Below are positions 28,522-37,173 of a stretch of 64,000 bases of DNA, piece after piece. The stretch is taken from the NCBI GenBank assembly GCA_030528325.1, contig JAUMZD010000005.1, positions 49,565-113,564 of the forward strand. Reading direction: 5' to 3'. The translations under genes and the position numbers were made by a program. Origin of the DNA: Lautropia sp. (GTDB taxonomy: Bacteria; Pseudomonadota; Gammaproteobacteria; Burkholderiales; Burkholderiaceae_E). Under the pieces are notes generated by a model. The model did no database searches, had not been told where the DNA came from, and saw only the letters and a program-made list of their open reading frames with translations. Within the stretch, counting starts at the first letter, position 1; each line of letters opens with the position of its first letter.

Positions 28522-30942
28522 TCACTTCCTCGACGTCGACGTTTCGACCGAAACCGCCTGCGTTTTCAGGTACTGGAGTGCATCCCGGTTGGTCCGGCTC
28601 ACCGTCAGGACGAAGTCATGCCACGGCAGGTCGGTGATGGCGACCAGACCGAGATGACCGTTCTCGCCATCCAGCCAGCGGCCGGTCACGGGCTGATCCA
28701 GGTACTGGAACCAGTGCGCCCCGACGAACTGGGGGTTTGCCAGCACCGAATCGAGCATTTTCCGGTAGGCTGATCCGCGGCTGTTCTCGTTCTCGACGGC
28801 CATCACGCCGGGCCAGAATGGCCCGCGATCGGCCGAGCCGAAGTGGAATTCCGTCAGCAGGGCGGGCTTGTCGTGGCGTGCGAACTGGGCGTGTTCGAAG
28901 CCGTCTTTCAGATCCGGTACGTACAGGTTGAAGCTCAGCACATCACACCATTTGGCGCAGGCCGAGACGGCCTCGGGCGTGCGGCTCGAGAACCGGCTGC
29001 CGAGGTACAGATGGTTCGGCGCGTGTTTCTTCAGGGCGTTGGCGACCTGTGAGAAATAGGATTCGGCATGCAGTCTGAGGAAGGCGGAGAGGTCGGCGGC
29101 GATGGCCGGCTGGCGGCCATCGGGCAAGCGCTCGGCCGGCCAGGCCGCTTCCACCTCCGACCAGCTCGACAGGGGTACGCCCCAGACATTCGACAGCTCA
29201 TGAATGTCGCCGTCATAGCGCTCGCGCAGCATCTGGACCAGGGCGCGTTTGGCATGCGCACCGGGTTCGGTCGCATTGGCGCGGAGTGCAGACAAGGCCA
29301 CTGCATAGCGAAGGGCCGGGTCAGCGGCCGAGCCGTTGCCCCAGCCCAGTTCGTTGTCCACGAACCAGCCGATCAGCGCGGCATCGTCTTCGGTGCCGGC
29401 CGTGGCCTTGCCGAGTGAGGCGTCGAGCGCCCTGGCAAAGGCAGGATCGAATGGATCCGGGATGCCGGACCACCAGTCCTGCCCGTCACTGAGGCGCGCA
29501 AAGGGGCCTTCCACATGCACGATGCGGGTGTAGGGGAGGCGGCCGCCCATCATGCTGTCATCGCTCCAGGCACCCACGGTGTTGAAGCGCCAGCTTTTCA
29601 GGCGGCGTTGTGTCCGGCTGACCCAGCGACTCTTCCAGTCGTTGCCATCGCGGCGATAGAGGTTGGCCTGATAGAAGTTGAAGGTCTCTCCCTTCAGGAA
29701 GCCCCGGTTCTGTTGCGCGCCACTGTCGGCCGGCAGGTAGGCCGTGCTGTCCTTCGTCCCGCGGAAGCTGGCCAGGGGCGAGCCCCTGGCGGGCAGGCCC
29801 GTGAACTGATATTCACGGCCACCAATGAAGGTTTCGCTGTTGTCACGCTGGACGGCATTGACGCCCAGCGAGAAGAAGGGATTGCCTTCCGGGGTGATCA
29901 GGATGTGGCGCAGGCTGCCATCCTTCAGTATCAGCCTGCCGGTCCGGAAATAGCCACTGCCGCGCTTCGCCTCGGCATCATCGCCCACGATTTTCAGGCC
30001 ACCATGGGTATCGAGTGTCAATGGATCGTCTTTGGCCTGCTGGTTCTGCAGCGCCTGGTTCAGGCGCTGCTCCACCTGCTCGGCGTGGCGGGCAAAGGGC
30101 TTGAAGGGAGCGTGGGGATCTTCCTTCACCTTCTTTCTGCGATCAGCCGTCCTGGTTTTCCTGTTTTCCCGGGGGCTGGGGGACTCGGCCTCCTGATACT
30201 TGCCGGGCCAGTTTGCCCGGGTGTACTGGCCCCACGGGTCGACGATGGCGGTATAGGCCGCCTGAACATCGTTCTCTCCGGCCGGGGGCAGGAACAGCTT
30301 GCCGAGCCGGATCTTCTGCTCGGCATCGGGGGTGGGCATCCCCAGACGGATTTCCGTGATTCTGGCCCGGTTCAGCCGACCCTTGGTCGTGGCAGCCAGT
30401 CCGACGCTTTCACCTCCCGATGTCCAGGGCAGTGGCGGCCCGGCCCGCATGCCCATGGCCAGCGGCAGCGTGGGCGTCAGGGGAAGGGCAAGGCGCATCG
30501 GTGGCCCGGGCGGCAGGCCGAGGGTGGCATTCAGGATCTGCCCGTCGGCATCACGCAGTTGCAGCATCAGCGTCACCGGCCAGGGCATGATGTTCTGGAT
30601 GTGTATCCTCAGGGTCTGGAACGCCTGCCAGTCCCAGTGTTCCCCGGTCGGCCGGATGGTCAGCCAGCGGGGCTCGGCCGGGGACTGGGCTGAACGCCCA
30701 TGGGCCGGCGAAAAACTCAGGGTGGAGAAGCCTTCACCATCGGGCGCGCTCAGCTGCCATCCCTGATCCGTACCGTCGTCGATCGAAAAGCCGGCGGCAC
30801 GCGCCTTACCGTCCATGACGGCGCCAGGGTCTGCCACGAGCTGTGCCGAGGCGCCTGGCACGGCCAGACAGCCCAGCAGCAGGGGCAGCAGCAGCCGGCG
30901 AAGGGTCGTCATGCGGGGGAGCAGGTCAGGGGTTGGTGTCAT
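28522..30942 (-). CDS. exported glycoside hydrolase, agarase-like (GH50-type resemblance)
   Basis: An 806-residue secreted or periplasmic protein. The signal peptide lies in MTTLRRLLLPLLLGCLAVPGASAQ, residues 11-34 of the long form. A beta-rich N-terminal region (to about 240), a charged linker (PRENRKTRTADRRKKVKED) and a TIM-barrel half follow. The catalytic pair is suggested by GWFVDNELGWGNG near residue 515 (acid/base Glu) and LLTEFHFGSADRG near 705 (nucleophile Glu), a pattern I associate with agarase-like clan GH-A enzymes such as GH50. Substrate unknown. ATG 30942 overlaps recJ by 17 bp; ATG 30912 is an alternative giving a compact signal peptide. Downstream terminator at 28436-28464. 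Confidence 0.72.
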   Translation of the reverse strand: MTPTPDLLPRMTTLRRLLLPLLLGCLAVPGASAQLVADPGAVMDGKARAAGFSIDDGTDQGWQLSAPDGEGFSTLSFSPAHGRSAQSPAEPRWLTIRPTGEHWDWQAFQTLRIHIQNIMPWPVTLMLQLRDADGQILNATLGLPPGPPMRLALPLTPTLPLAMGMRAGPPLPWTSGGESVGLAATTKGRLNRARITEIRLGMPTPDAEQKIRLGKLFLPPAGENDVQAAYTAIVDPWGQYTRANWPGKYQEAESPSPRENRKTRTADRRKKVKEDPHAPFKPFARHAEQVEQRLNQALQNQQAKDDPLTLDTHGGLKIVGDDAEAKRGSGYFRTGRLILKDGSLRHILITPEGNPFFSLGVNAVQRDNSETFIGGREYQFTGLPARGSPLASFRGTKDSTAYLPADSGAQQNRGFLKGETFNFYQANLYRRDGNDWKSRWVSRTQRRLKSWRFNTVGAWSDDSMMGGRLPYTRIVHVEGPFARLSDGQDWWSGIPDPFDPAFARALDASLGKATAGTEDDAALIGWFVDNELGWGNGSAADPALRYAVALSALRANATEPGAHAKRALVQMLRERYDGDIHELSNVWGVPLSSWSEVEAAWPAERLPDGRQPAIAADLSAFLRLHAESYFSQVANALKKHAPNHLYLGSRFSSRTPEAVSACAKWCDVLSFNLYVPDLKDGFEHAQFARHDKPALLTEFHFGSADRGPFWPGVMAVENENSRGSAYRKMLDSVLANPQFVGAHWFQYLDQPVTGRWLDGENGHLGLVAITDLPWHDFVLTVSRTNRDALQYLKTQAVSVETSTSRK

Positions 30943-32644
30943 GGTCGTCTAGTACCTGATCGATCTGCAACGAGATGGCATTCTCGCCACGATAGTCGTC
31001 ACGCTGCAAGCGGTAGGACAGAACCGCCTCGGGCGGCAGGGCATCGGTATGGCCGAAGAAGATGGCCGGCAGTCGCAGCGAAGGGGCTTCCGACGGACTC
31101 AGCTCCAGTTTCAGATGGCGCTGGTTGATCAGTCGCTGGTTCCGGATATTGAAACGGCCCGAGAAGAGCGGCGGTGGAAAGCCCTGGCCCCAGACCTGTG
31201 TATCGAGCAGTTTCAGCGTGTTGATGTGCAAGGCTTCCGGTGGCAGCGGGCCATCCGTGGTGACATCCGGATCGAAGACCCCCGGATCCGACAGGGTCTG
31301 CACGGCCTCTTCCAGTGCGACGCGGAAGTCGTCGAGGCGCTCTGCCGGTAGCGTGAGCCCGGCTGCCATCGCATGACCGCCGAACTTCACCAGCATGCCT
31401 GGATGGCGCTTGTCGACCAGATCCAGGACATCACGCAGGTGTACGCCCCGGATCGAGCGACCGGATCCTCGCAGCATGCCATCCTGGTCGGGGGCCAGGG
31501 CGATGGTCGGGCGGTGGTAGCGATCCTTGACCTTCGAGGCGACCAGACCGATCACGCCGTGGTGCCAGTCGGCATCGAAGATCACGAGCGTCCGGGCTTG
31601 CGGCGCCGGCTCACCCAGCTGGCTCAGCGCTTCTTCCCGCATGCTCTGCTCGAGGTCGCGCCGCTGGCTGTTGATCTGGTCTAGGTGGCTGGCCAGTTCG
31701 GCTGCCCGTGCGGGGTCCTGTGCCAGCAGGCACTCGACGCCGATCGACATGTCGGCAAGGCGCCCCACGGCATTGATGCGTGGGCCGATGGCAAAGCCGA
31801 GATCGGCGGCCGACAGCGTGCGGCCCTGCCGGCGGGCCACCTGGAGCAGGGCTGCGATGCCCGGACGGGCACGGCCCGAACGGATGCGGGAGAGGCCGGC
31901 GTTGACCAGCACGCGGTTGTTGTGGCTGAGCGGCACCACATCGGCCACGGTGCCGAGCGCGGCCAGGTCGAGCAACGGTGCCAGCGACGGGGGCGGGCCG
32001 TCGAACCTGCCAGCATCACGGCGCGCACTGCGCAGTGCGATCAGCACGTACAGCATGACGCCCACACCGGCCAGGTTCTTGTCCGGGAATGGACAGCCCG
32101 GCTGGTTCGGATTGACGATGGCCAGGGCGGGGGGCAGTGCATCACCCGGCAGGTGATGGTCGGTGATGATGACGGGGAGATTGCGGGCATTGGCGTGTTC
32201 GACGCCTGCCATCGAGGCGATGCCGTTGTCGACCGTGATCAGCAGGGCGGGCCTGCCCAACCGGGGATGGTTGAGTGCCATGTCCACCACTTCCGGGGTC
32301 AGGCCATAACCATTCTCGAAGCGGTTGGGTACCAGATAGTCGACGATGCCGCCCATCATCCTCAGACCCTCGACCGCCATCGTGATGGCAGTGGCCCCGT
32401 CGCAATCATAGTCGCCCACCACGAGCATGGGCTCGCCGGCATCGATCGTCGCGCTGATCCGTGCCACGGCGTCGGGCAGGCCCCGTAGTGTGTCGGGTGG
32501 GAGCAGTGCGCCCAGCTCCAGCTTCAGATCGTCCGGGTGATGCACCCCTCTGGCTGCCAGCAGACGCGCCATCAGTGGGTCGACGCCGGCCTGCAGCAGG
32601 GTGTGACGCGCCCGCAGGTCCACGGGGCGGATTTGAAGTTTCAT
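30926..32644 (-). CDS. recJ: single-stranded-DNA-specific exonuclease RecJ
   Basis: 5'-3' exonuclease acting in recombination and mismatch repair. The 572-residue protein has the DHH-phosphoesterase motifs in order: LVVGDYDCDGATAITM near residue 80, TVDNGIA near 140, ITDHHLPGDALP near 160, GTVADVVPL near 240, and the DHHA1 signature KFGGHAMAAGLTLP near 415, followed by the C-terminal OB region. Length equals E. coli RecJ (577). It starts 11 bp after the stop of the conserved hypothetical gene upstream, and its 3' end overlaps the glycosidase start. Confidence 0.96.
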   Translation of the reverse strand: MKLQIRPVDLRARHTLLQAGVDPLMARLLAARGVHHPDDLKLELGALLPPDTLRGLPDAVARISATIDAGEPMLVVGDYDCDGATAITMAVEGLRMMGGIVDYLVPNRFENGYGLTPEVVDMALNHPRLGRPALLITVDNGIASMAGVEHANARNLPVIITDHHLPGDALPPALAIVNPNQPGCPFPDKNLAGVGVMLYVLIALRSARRDAGRFDGPPPSLAPLLDLAALGTVADVVPLSHNNRVLVNAGLSRIRSGRARPGIAALLQVARRQGRTLSAADLGFAIGPRINAVGRLADMSIGVECLLAQDPARAAELASHLDQINSQRRDLEQSMREEALSQLGEPAPQARTLVIFDADWHHGVIGLVASKVKDRYHRPTIALAPDQDGMLRGSGRSIRGVHLRDVLDLVDKRHPGMLVKFGGHAMAAGLTLPAERLDDFRVALEEAVQTLSDPGVFDPDVTTDGPLPPEALHINTLKLLDTQVWGQGFPPPLFSGRFNIRNQRLINQRHLKLELSPSEAPSLRLPAIFFGHTDALPPEAVLSYRLQRDDYRGENAISLQIDQVLDDHDTNP

Positions 32645-32655
32645 GGGCGGATGGG

Positions 32656-33984
32656 TCAGACGTGTTCCGGGGATTCAGAGAGCAGCGTGTGCAGCATCTG
32701 CGCGTCACGGCTGCGCGGCGGGTGGGCTCCCCTGGCATCGGCTGCAAGGCTCGGCCGTCCGTTTCGCGCCATGGTCAGGCGTTCCCGAAGGGCGTGCCAT
32801 GCGGCGCGCGGCGAGAGGAGTTCGCCCATCAGTTGCAGAAGGCTGGCCGGCTGCCGCGCCTGTCCTGAAGCGGTTGGGGCGGCCGTGGCGGTTCTGCCCA
32901 GAGGCTGGGAAGGCCCGCCGGTAGCGCTGCCGGCCGACGCGGTGGCTGGTGGGTCAGCGCCGCCTTCGGGATTGCTACCGCCGCGCCCGGATGCCGGTTG
33001 CCAGTTCTCGAGCGAGGCAGCCGCGTCGGGCGTGTAGAGCCAGCGTGCCTGATGTTCGCCACAGAGCAGGCAGGCGAAGGCTTTGCCACCGGCAGCCAGA
33101 TAGTGCTGATCGAGACCCGCGAGCCGGTCGAGCCAGCTGCCCGGATCCCGGTGAAGCCTGGGCAGCCAAAGCAGATCGTTTTGCCGCAGGCCGCTCGCGG
33201 CAAGGGCATTCACTGCGTCGAAGGATCGGGTATCGAGAGGGCCTTCGAGCCAGACGGCATTGGCGGGCAGCTCGGTGTCATCGCGCAGCGCATCCTGATA
33301 CCAGCTCATCTGGATTTCGTTGAGCAGGCGGCGGAAGGCTCGCGCGTCAGACCCTTGCGGGAGGTAATCGTCGATGTGCTGGCCGACCGTGCTTTCGAGC
33401 GGCGAGGTCTGAAGTTGCCAGCCAGGTATGCCGGGGCGGGATGTGAGCAGCCAGCGTGTGGGTGACAACAGGCTGATGTCGTAGCCTTCTTCGGTCAGCA
33501 GTGGCCGGATCAAATCCAGCATGTGAGTGGCCTGGGACTCGTCGATGCTTTGGGGTAGCTCGGCATCCATCAGCATGCTGTCCGTCGTCAGCCGGAAGTT
33601 GACGGGGCGCATCAGCCAGCCGTGTCGGGCCGAGCCGGTTTCGGGGAGCTGTCCGGCCGTCGTTGCGTCGTCCGCAGGGGCGGCGGCGGGCAGCAGCCTT
33701 GCTGCCGCGGCGAGCGTGCCGATCGGCGGCGGGGCGGACGCAAAGGCGGGCAGCAGGGCGAGCCAGCGGAGGTGCGCCCAGGCGTTCGGGGCAGCAGCCG
33801 GGTCATCCAGGGGCCTGGGCGGCAGGCAAGTCGCGGGCAGGGGGACATCGGCCATGCGCAGCTGCCCACGGGCCAGCGCAGCGCCAATAGCCGGCAGACG
33901 GGCCTGCAGGTCGGTGGCGTCCAGCCAGGCACCGGGCATCAGTGCGCCGGGCAGGAGGGTGATGATGGGGGGAGACGGTCTCAC
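32656..33984 (-). CDS. conserved hypothetical protein upstream of recJ
   Basis: About 442 residues, cytoplasmic, no known catalytic motif seen. It begins (GTG 33984) MRPSPPIITLLPGALMPGAW, in the style of betaproteobacterial proteins sometimes labelled RpfE-type regulatory protein or phosphoglycerate-mutase-like and found next to recJ; that name is not evidence of function. A conserved-looking core NEIQMSWYQDALRDD near residue 230 is followed by a Pro/Gly/Ala-rich linker with GGSNPEGGADPP and a C-terminal RDAQMLHTLL. The frame continues upstream into repeat copy C, which produces a false extension to 34185. Probably cotranscribed with recJ. Confidence 0.7.
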   Translation of the reverse strand: MRPSPPIITLLPGALMPGAWLDATDLQARLPAIGAALARGQLRMADVPLPATCLPPRPLDDPAAAPNAWAHLRWLALLPAFASAPPPIGTLAAAARLLPAAAPADDATTAGQLPETGSARHGWLMRPVNFRLTTDSMLMDAELPQSIDESQATHMLDLIRPLLTEEGYDISLLSPTRWLLTSRPGIPGWQLQTSPLESTVGQHIDDYLPQGSDARAFRRLLNEIQMSWYQDALRDDTELPANAVWLEGPLDTRSFDAVNALAASGLRQNDLLWLPRLHRDPGSWLDRLAGLDQHYLAAGGKAFACLLCGEHQARWLYTPDAAASLENWQPASGRGGSNPEGGADPPATASAGSATGGPSQPLGRTATAAPTASGQARQPASLLQLMGELLSPRAAWHALRERLTMARNGRPSLAADARGAHPPRSRDAQMLHTLLSESPEHV

Positions 33985-34003
33985 CGGGCTATTGTATGGG
34001 GCC

Positions 34004-34052
34004 AGGAGCCAGGGCGGTAGGAAAGTCGCGGGCTGCAAACCGGCCGCGCCCA
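34004..34052 (+). repeat. inverted-repeat element, left-half copy C
   Basis: AGGAGCCAGGGCGGTAGGAA followed by the left-arm sequence of copy A up to CCGCGCCCAT, then divergence. It lies in the divergent gap between the hypothetical gene and lolC. Confidence 0.75.
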
Positions 34053-34199
34053 TCAGGCATGGCAGGACTTCGGTACTACAGTCGGTGTCGCATACAGGTT
34101 CAAGGCGAGGCCCTTCAGGTGGCCGACATTCGCCTGCTTCGGCGTTTATGGCACACTGCCGCCTTTGCGCCGCCCAGTTCGGCACGTATCAGATGGGAG

Positions 34200-35459
34200 A
34201 TGTCGTCGTTGTCGGCTTTTGAATGGTTTGTCGGATTGCGCTATACGCGCAGCGGTCGGCGTGCCGGCCAGAAGAATGGATTCATTTCCTTCATCTCGGC
34301 CCTGTCGGTGGCCGGTATCGCCCTGGGCGTGGCAGCGCTGATCATCGTGATGTCGGTGATGAACGGCTTTCAGAAGGAGGTGCGGGACCGGATGCTGTCG
34401 GTGCTGTCGCACATCGAGGTCTATCAGGTGGGTGAGCCGATGGACTGGCGGCCGCTGGCCGAACGGCTGACGTCGCAGGCGCACATCATCGGGGCGGCAC
34501 CGTTCGTGTCGGGGCAGGTCGTGCTGACGCGTGACCAGACGGTGCGCGGTGCGCTGGTGCGGGGGGTCGATCCGTCGGCCGAGCCCAGCGTCTCCGAGAT
34601 TGCCGATCAGGTCACTTCGGGGAGGCTCGCCGATCTGGTGCAGGGTCGCTTCGGCATCATCATCGGCCGGGTGATGGCCAATCAGCTGGGCCTGTCCGAA
34701 GGCGACCGGCTGGCGCTGATCGCGCCGCAGGGAACCGTCACGCCGGCCGGCGTGACGCCACGCATGAAGCAGTTCACCATCCGCGGGATCTTCGAGTCAG
34801 GCCATTACGAATATGACAGCACGCTGATCCTGATGAACCTGGAGGATGCGGCGGTGTTCTTCAAGACGGGTGGGCCTATGGGCATCCGCCTGAAGACCGA
34901 CGACATGCAGCAGGCACCGGCCATCGGCCAGAAGCTTCAGGACAGCCTGGGCTTCGGTTATCAGGTTCGCGACTGGTCTCAGGAGAATCGTGTCTGGTTC
35001 GCGGCGGTGCAGGTCGAGAAGCGGATGATGTTCATCATCCTGACGCTGATCATCGCGGTGGCAGCCTTCAACCTGGTGTCGATGCTGGTGATGACGGTGA
35101 CCGACAAGCGGGCCGACATCGCGATCCTGCGCACGCTGGGGGCGTCTTCCCGTTCGATCCTGTCGATCTTCATGGTGCAGGGCTCGCTCGTGGGCATTCT
35201 CGGCACCTTGGCCGGTGTGACACTGGGCGTGCTGGTGGCCCTCAACATCGGCCCGCTGATGGGGGTGCTGGAGAGCCTGTTCGGTTTCCGGCTGCTGCCG
35301 CCGGGTGTCTATGTGATTTCGGCGCTGCCCAGTGACCTGCGCTGGTCCGATGTCAGCTGGGTGGCGATCATCTCGTGCCTGCTGGCACTGCTGGCCACGA
35401 TCTATCCCAGCCTGCGTGCGGCGGCTGTCAAACCCGCGGAGGCGCTTCGTTACGAATGA
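34200..35459 (+). CDS. lolC: lipoprotein-releasing ABC transporter permease LolC/LolE
   Basis: Inner-membrane subunit that, with LolD, extracts mature lipoproteins from the inner membrane for transfer to LolA. The 419-residue protein begins [20 protein letters not shown], the usual family start with GGGAGA-like site, and has membrane segments at about residues 25-50 ([25 protein letters not shown]), 275-300, 320-345 and 380-400, with a large periplasmic domain between the first and second. FtsX-type C-terminal motif [21 protein letters not shown] is present. Only one LolC/E-type gene is here, so the complex may use two copies. Overlaps lolD by 4 bp. Confidence 0.93.
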   Translation: MSSLSAFEWFVGLRYTRSGRRAGQKNGFISFISALSVAGIALGVAALIIVMSVMNGFQKEVRDRMLSVLSHIEVYQVGEPMDWRPLAERLTSQAHIIGAAPFVSGQVVLTRDQTVRGALVRGVDPSAEPSVSEIADQVTSGRLADLVQGRFGIIIGRVMANQLGLSEGDRLALIAPQGTVTPAGVTPRMKQFTIRGIFESGHYEYDSTLILMNLEDAAVFFKTGGPMGIRLKTDDMQQAPAIGQKLQDSLGFGYQVRDWSQENRVWFAAVQVEKRMMFIILTLIIAVAAFNLVSMLVMTVTDKRADIAILRTLGASSRSILSIFMVQGSLVGILGTLAGVTLGVLVALNIGPLMGVLESLFGFRLLPPGVYVISALPSDLRWSDVSWVAIISCLLALLATIYPSLRAAAVKPAEALRYE

Positions 35460-36226
35460 GTCAGCCTGATCCGATCCGGACTGCACCGGGTCAACCCCTG
35501 TCGCAAGCCGCGCCTTGGCCCAAGCCCTCGTTTCCGGGCATCTCGCCGATCATCCAGGCCGAGGGACTGGGCAAACAGTATGAGCAGGGCGATCGCCAGA
35601 TCGAGATCCTGAAAAGGGTCGATTTCCGGGTCATGCCGGGCGAGGTCGTGGCGATCGTCGGTGCATCGGGCTCCGGCAAGAGCACACTGCTGCACCTGCT
35701 CGGCGGGCTGGATCAGCCCTCGTCAGGCTGGGTCAGCGTGGCCGGTGAACGACTCGACGCCCTGAGCGAAAGGGAGCGGGGCCGGTTGCGCAATCACAAG
35801 CTCGGTTTCGTCTACCAGTTCCATCATCTGCTCGGCGAATTCTCGGCGCTGGAGAACGTGGCGATGCCACTGCTGATTCGTGGCCTGCCGAAGGTTCAGG
35901 CTCATGAGCGCGCCAGGGAGATGCTGGGGCGGGTCGGTCTGGCGGCACGGGTCGGGCACCGGCCGGGAGAGCTGTCCGGTGGTGAACGCCAGCGGGTGGC
36001 GCTGGCCCGCGCGCTGGTGACCGGGCCCTGCTGCATCCTGGCCGATGAGCCGACCGGCAATCTCGATGCACAGACGGCCTCGGGCGTCTTCGAGCTGCTT
36101 CAATCCCTGACCCGGGCCTCGGGCACGGCTGTCGTGATCGTCACCCATGATCTGGAGCTGGCGGCGCGGGCCGACCGGCGTGTCACGCTGAAGGCGGGGG
36201 TACTGCTGGACGCTGACCGATGCTGA
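35456..36226 (+). CDS. lolD: lipoprotein-releasing ABC transporter ATPase LolD
   Basis: ATP-hydrolysing subunit of the Lol transporter, 256 residues. Walker [10 protein letters not shown] near residue 68, Q-loop [21 protein letters not shown] near 120, ABC signature [15 protein letters not shown] near 172, Walker [12 protein letters not shown] near 193 and the switch histidine in VIVTHDLEL. The first 35 or so residues are a Pro-rich extension absent from E. coli LolD. Its ATG overlaps the lolC stop, and its end overlaps tatD by 7 bp, so the three are one operon. Confidence 0.95.
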   Translation: MSQPDPIRTAPGQPLSQAAPWPKPSFPGISPIIQAEGLGKQYEQGDRQIEILKRVDFRVMPGEVVAIVGASGSGKSTLLHLLGGLDQPSSGWVSVAGERLDALSERERGRLRNHKLGFVYQFHHLLGEFSALENVAMPLLIRGLPKVQAHERAREMLGRVGLAARVGHRPGELSGGERQRVALARALVTGPCCILADEPTGNLDAQTASGVFELLQSLTRASGTAVVIVTHDLELAARADRRVTLKAGVLLDADRC

Positions 36227-37023
36227 TCGACACGCACTGTCATCTGGATGCAGCCGAGTTCGATGCGGACAGGCTCGCCGTGCTGGCGGAGGCAAGACGA
36301 CGTGGCGTCTCGGCCATCGTGGTGCCTGCCGTTCATCGGGACAACTGGTTCGACGTCCAGCAGCTGGCCGAGCAGCAGGAGGGGGTCTTCTTTGCCCTCG
36401 GCATTCATCCCATCCATGTCGACGAGGCCACGGAAGATGATCTGGCAGCCCTGGCGCGTTGCCTCGCCGGGCTGCGGGATCATCCACGGCTCGTGGGCAT
36501 CGGCGAGATAGGGCTGGACTTCTTCGTGCCGGGGCTGGATCTGATCTGGCAGCAGAAGGTCTTCGAGACGCAGCTTCGACTGGCCTCTGATCTGGGCCTG
36601 CCCGTGATCCTGCACACCCGTCGTGCGGTCGATCAGGTCGCCCGGGTGCTGCGCCGTTTCCGCCCGGTCAGCGGCATCGCCCATGCCTTCAACGGCAGCC
36701 TTCAGCAGGCCACCCAGCTGATCGGGATGAACATGGCGCTGGGTTTCGGTGGTGCGATGACCTTCGACAGGGCGCGAAACATCCGCCGGCTGGCAGCCAG
36801 CCTGCCGGCCGAATGCCTGGTGCTGGAGACGGATGCGCCGGACATGGCGCCCGCCTGGGTGCATCCGGGACGCAATGCGCCGAGCGAGCTGCCACGCATG
36901 GCGGACGTGCTGGCTGGCCTGCGTGGCTGGACGCCGGAGGAAGTGGCCCGTACCACCACGGAGAATGCCCGCCGCGTGCTCCCGGGCCTAGATCTTCACA
37001 AATTGCTTGAAAACAACGTTTGA
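36220..37023 (+). CDS. TatD-family metal-dependent hydrolase
   Basis: A 267-residue TIM-barrel metal-dependent nuclease/hydrolase. The metal site is built from DTHCHLD at the N terminus, the glutamate in [10 protein letters not shown] near residue 95, HTRRAVDQV near 130, AHAFNGSLQ near 155 and ETDAPDMAP near 205. Most similar in style to YjjV/YcfH-type members rather than TatD itself. Starts inside the end of lolD. The actual substrate is uncertain; related enzymes have 3'-5' DNase activity. Confidence 0.88.
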   Translation: MLIDTHCHLDAAEFDADRLAVLAEARRRGVSAIVVPAVHRDNWFDVQQLAEQQEGVFFALGIHPIHVDEATEDDLAALARCLAGLRDHPRLVGIGEIGLDFFVPGLDLIWQQKVFETQLRLASDLGLPVILHTRRAVDQVARVLRRFRPVSGIAHAFNGSLQQATQLIGMNMALGFGGAMTFDRARNIRRLAASLPAECLVLETDAPDMAPAWVHPGRNAPSELPRMADVLAGLRGWTPEEVARTTTENARRVLPGLDLHKLLENNV

Positions 37024-37173
37024 GACGCCAGCTTTGTCCGGAGGGGGGGCGATTCTGTCGACCGGGGTGTCGGAATCGTGAAAAAGCGCACTGTAACTTT
37101 CGTCACAGCTGCCTTTTGAAGCCGCCCATAAGATCGCGCTTGACTTTTGATCCATATCTTCCAGGGGCTGGCG

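Noticed and set aside
33985..34185. N-terminal extension of the protein upstream of recJ
   Set aside because: The extension is encoded by repeat copy C and non-conserved sequence; GTG 33984 gives the family-like start.
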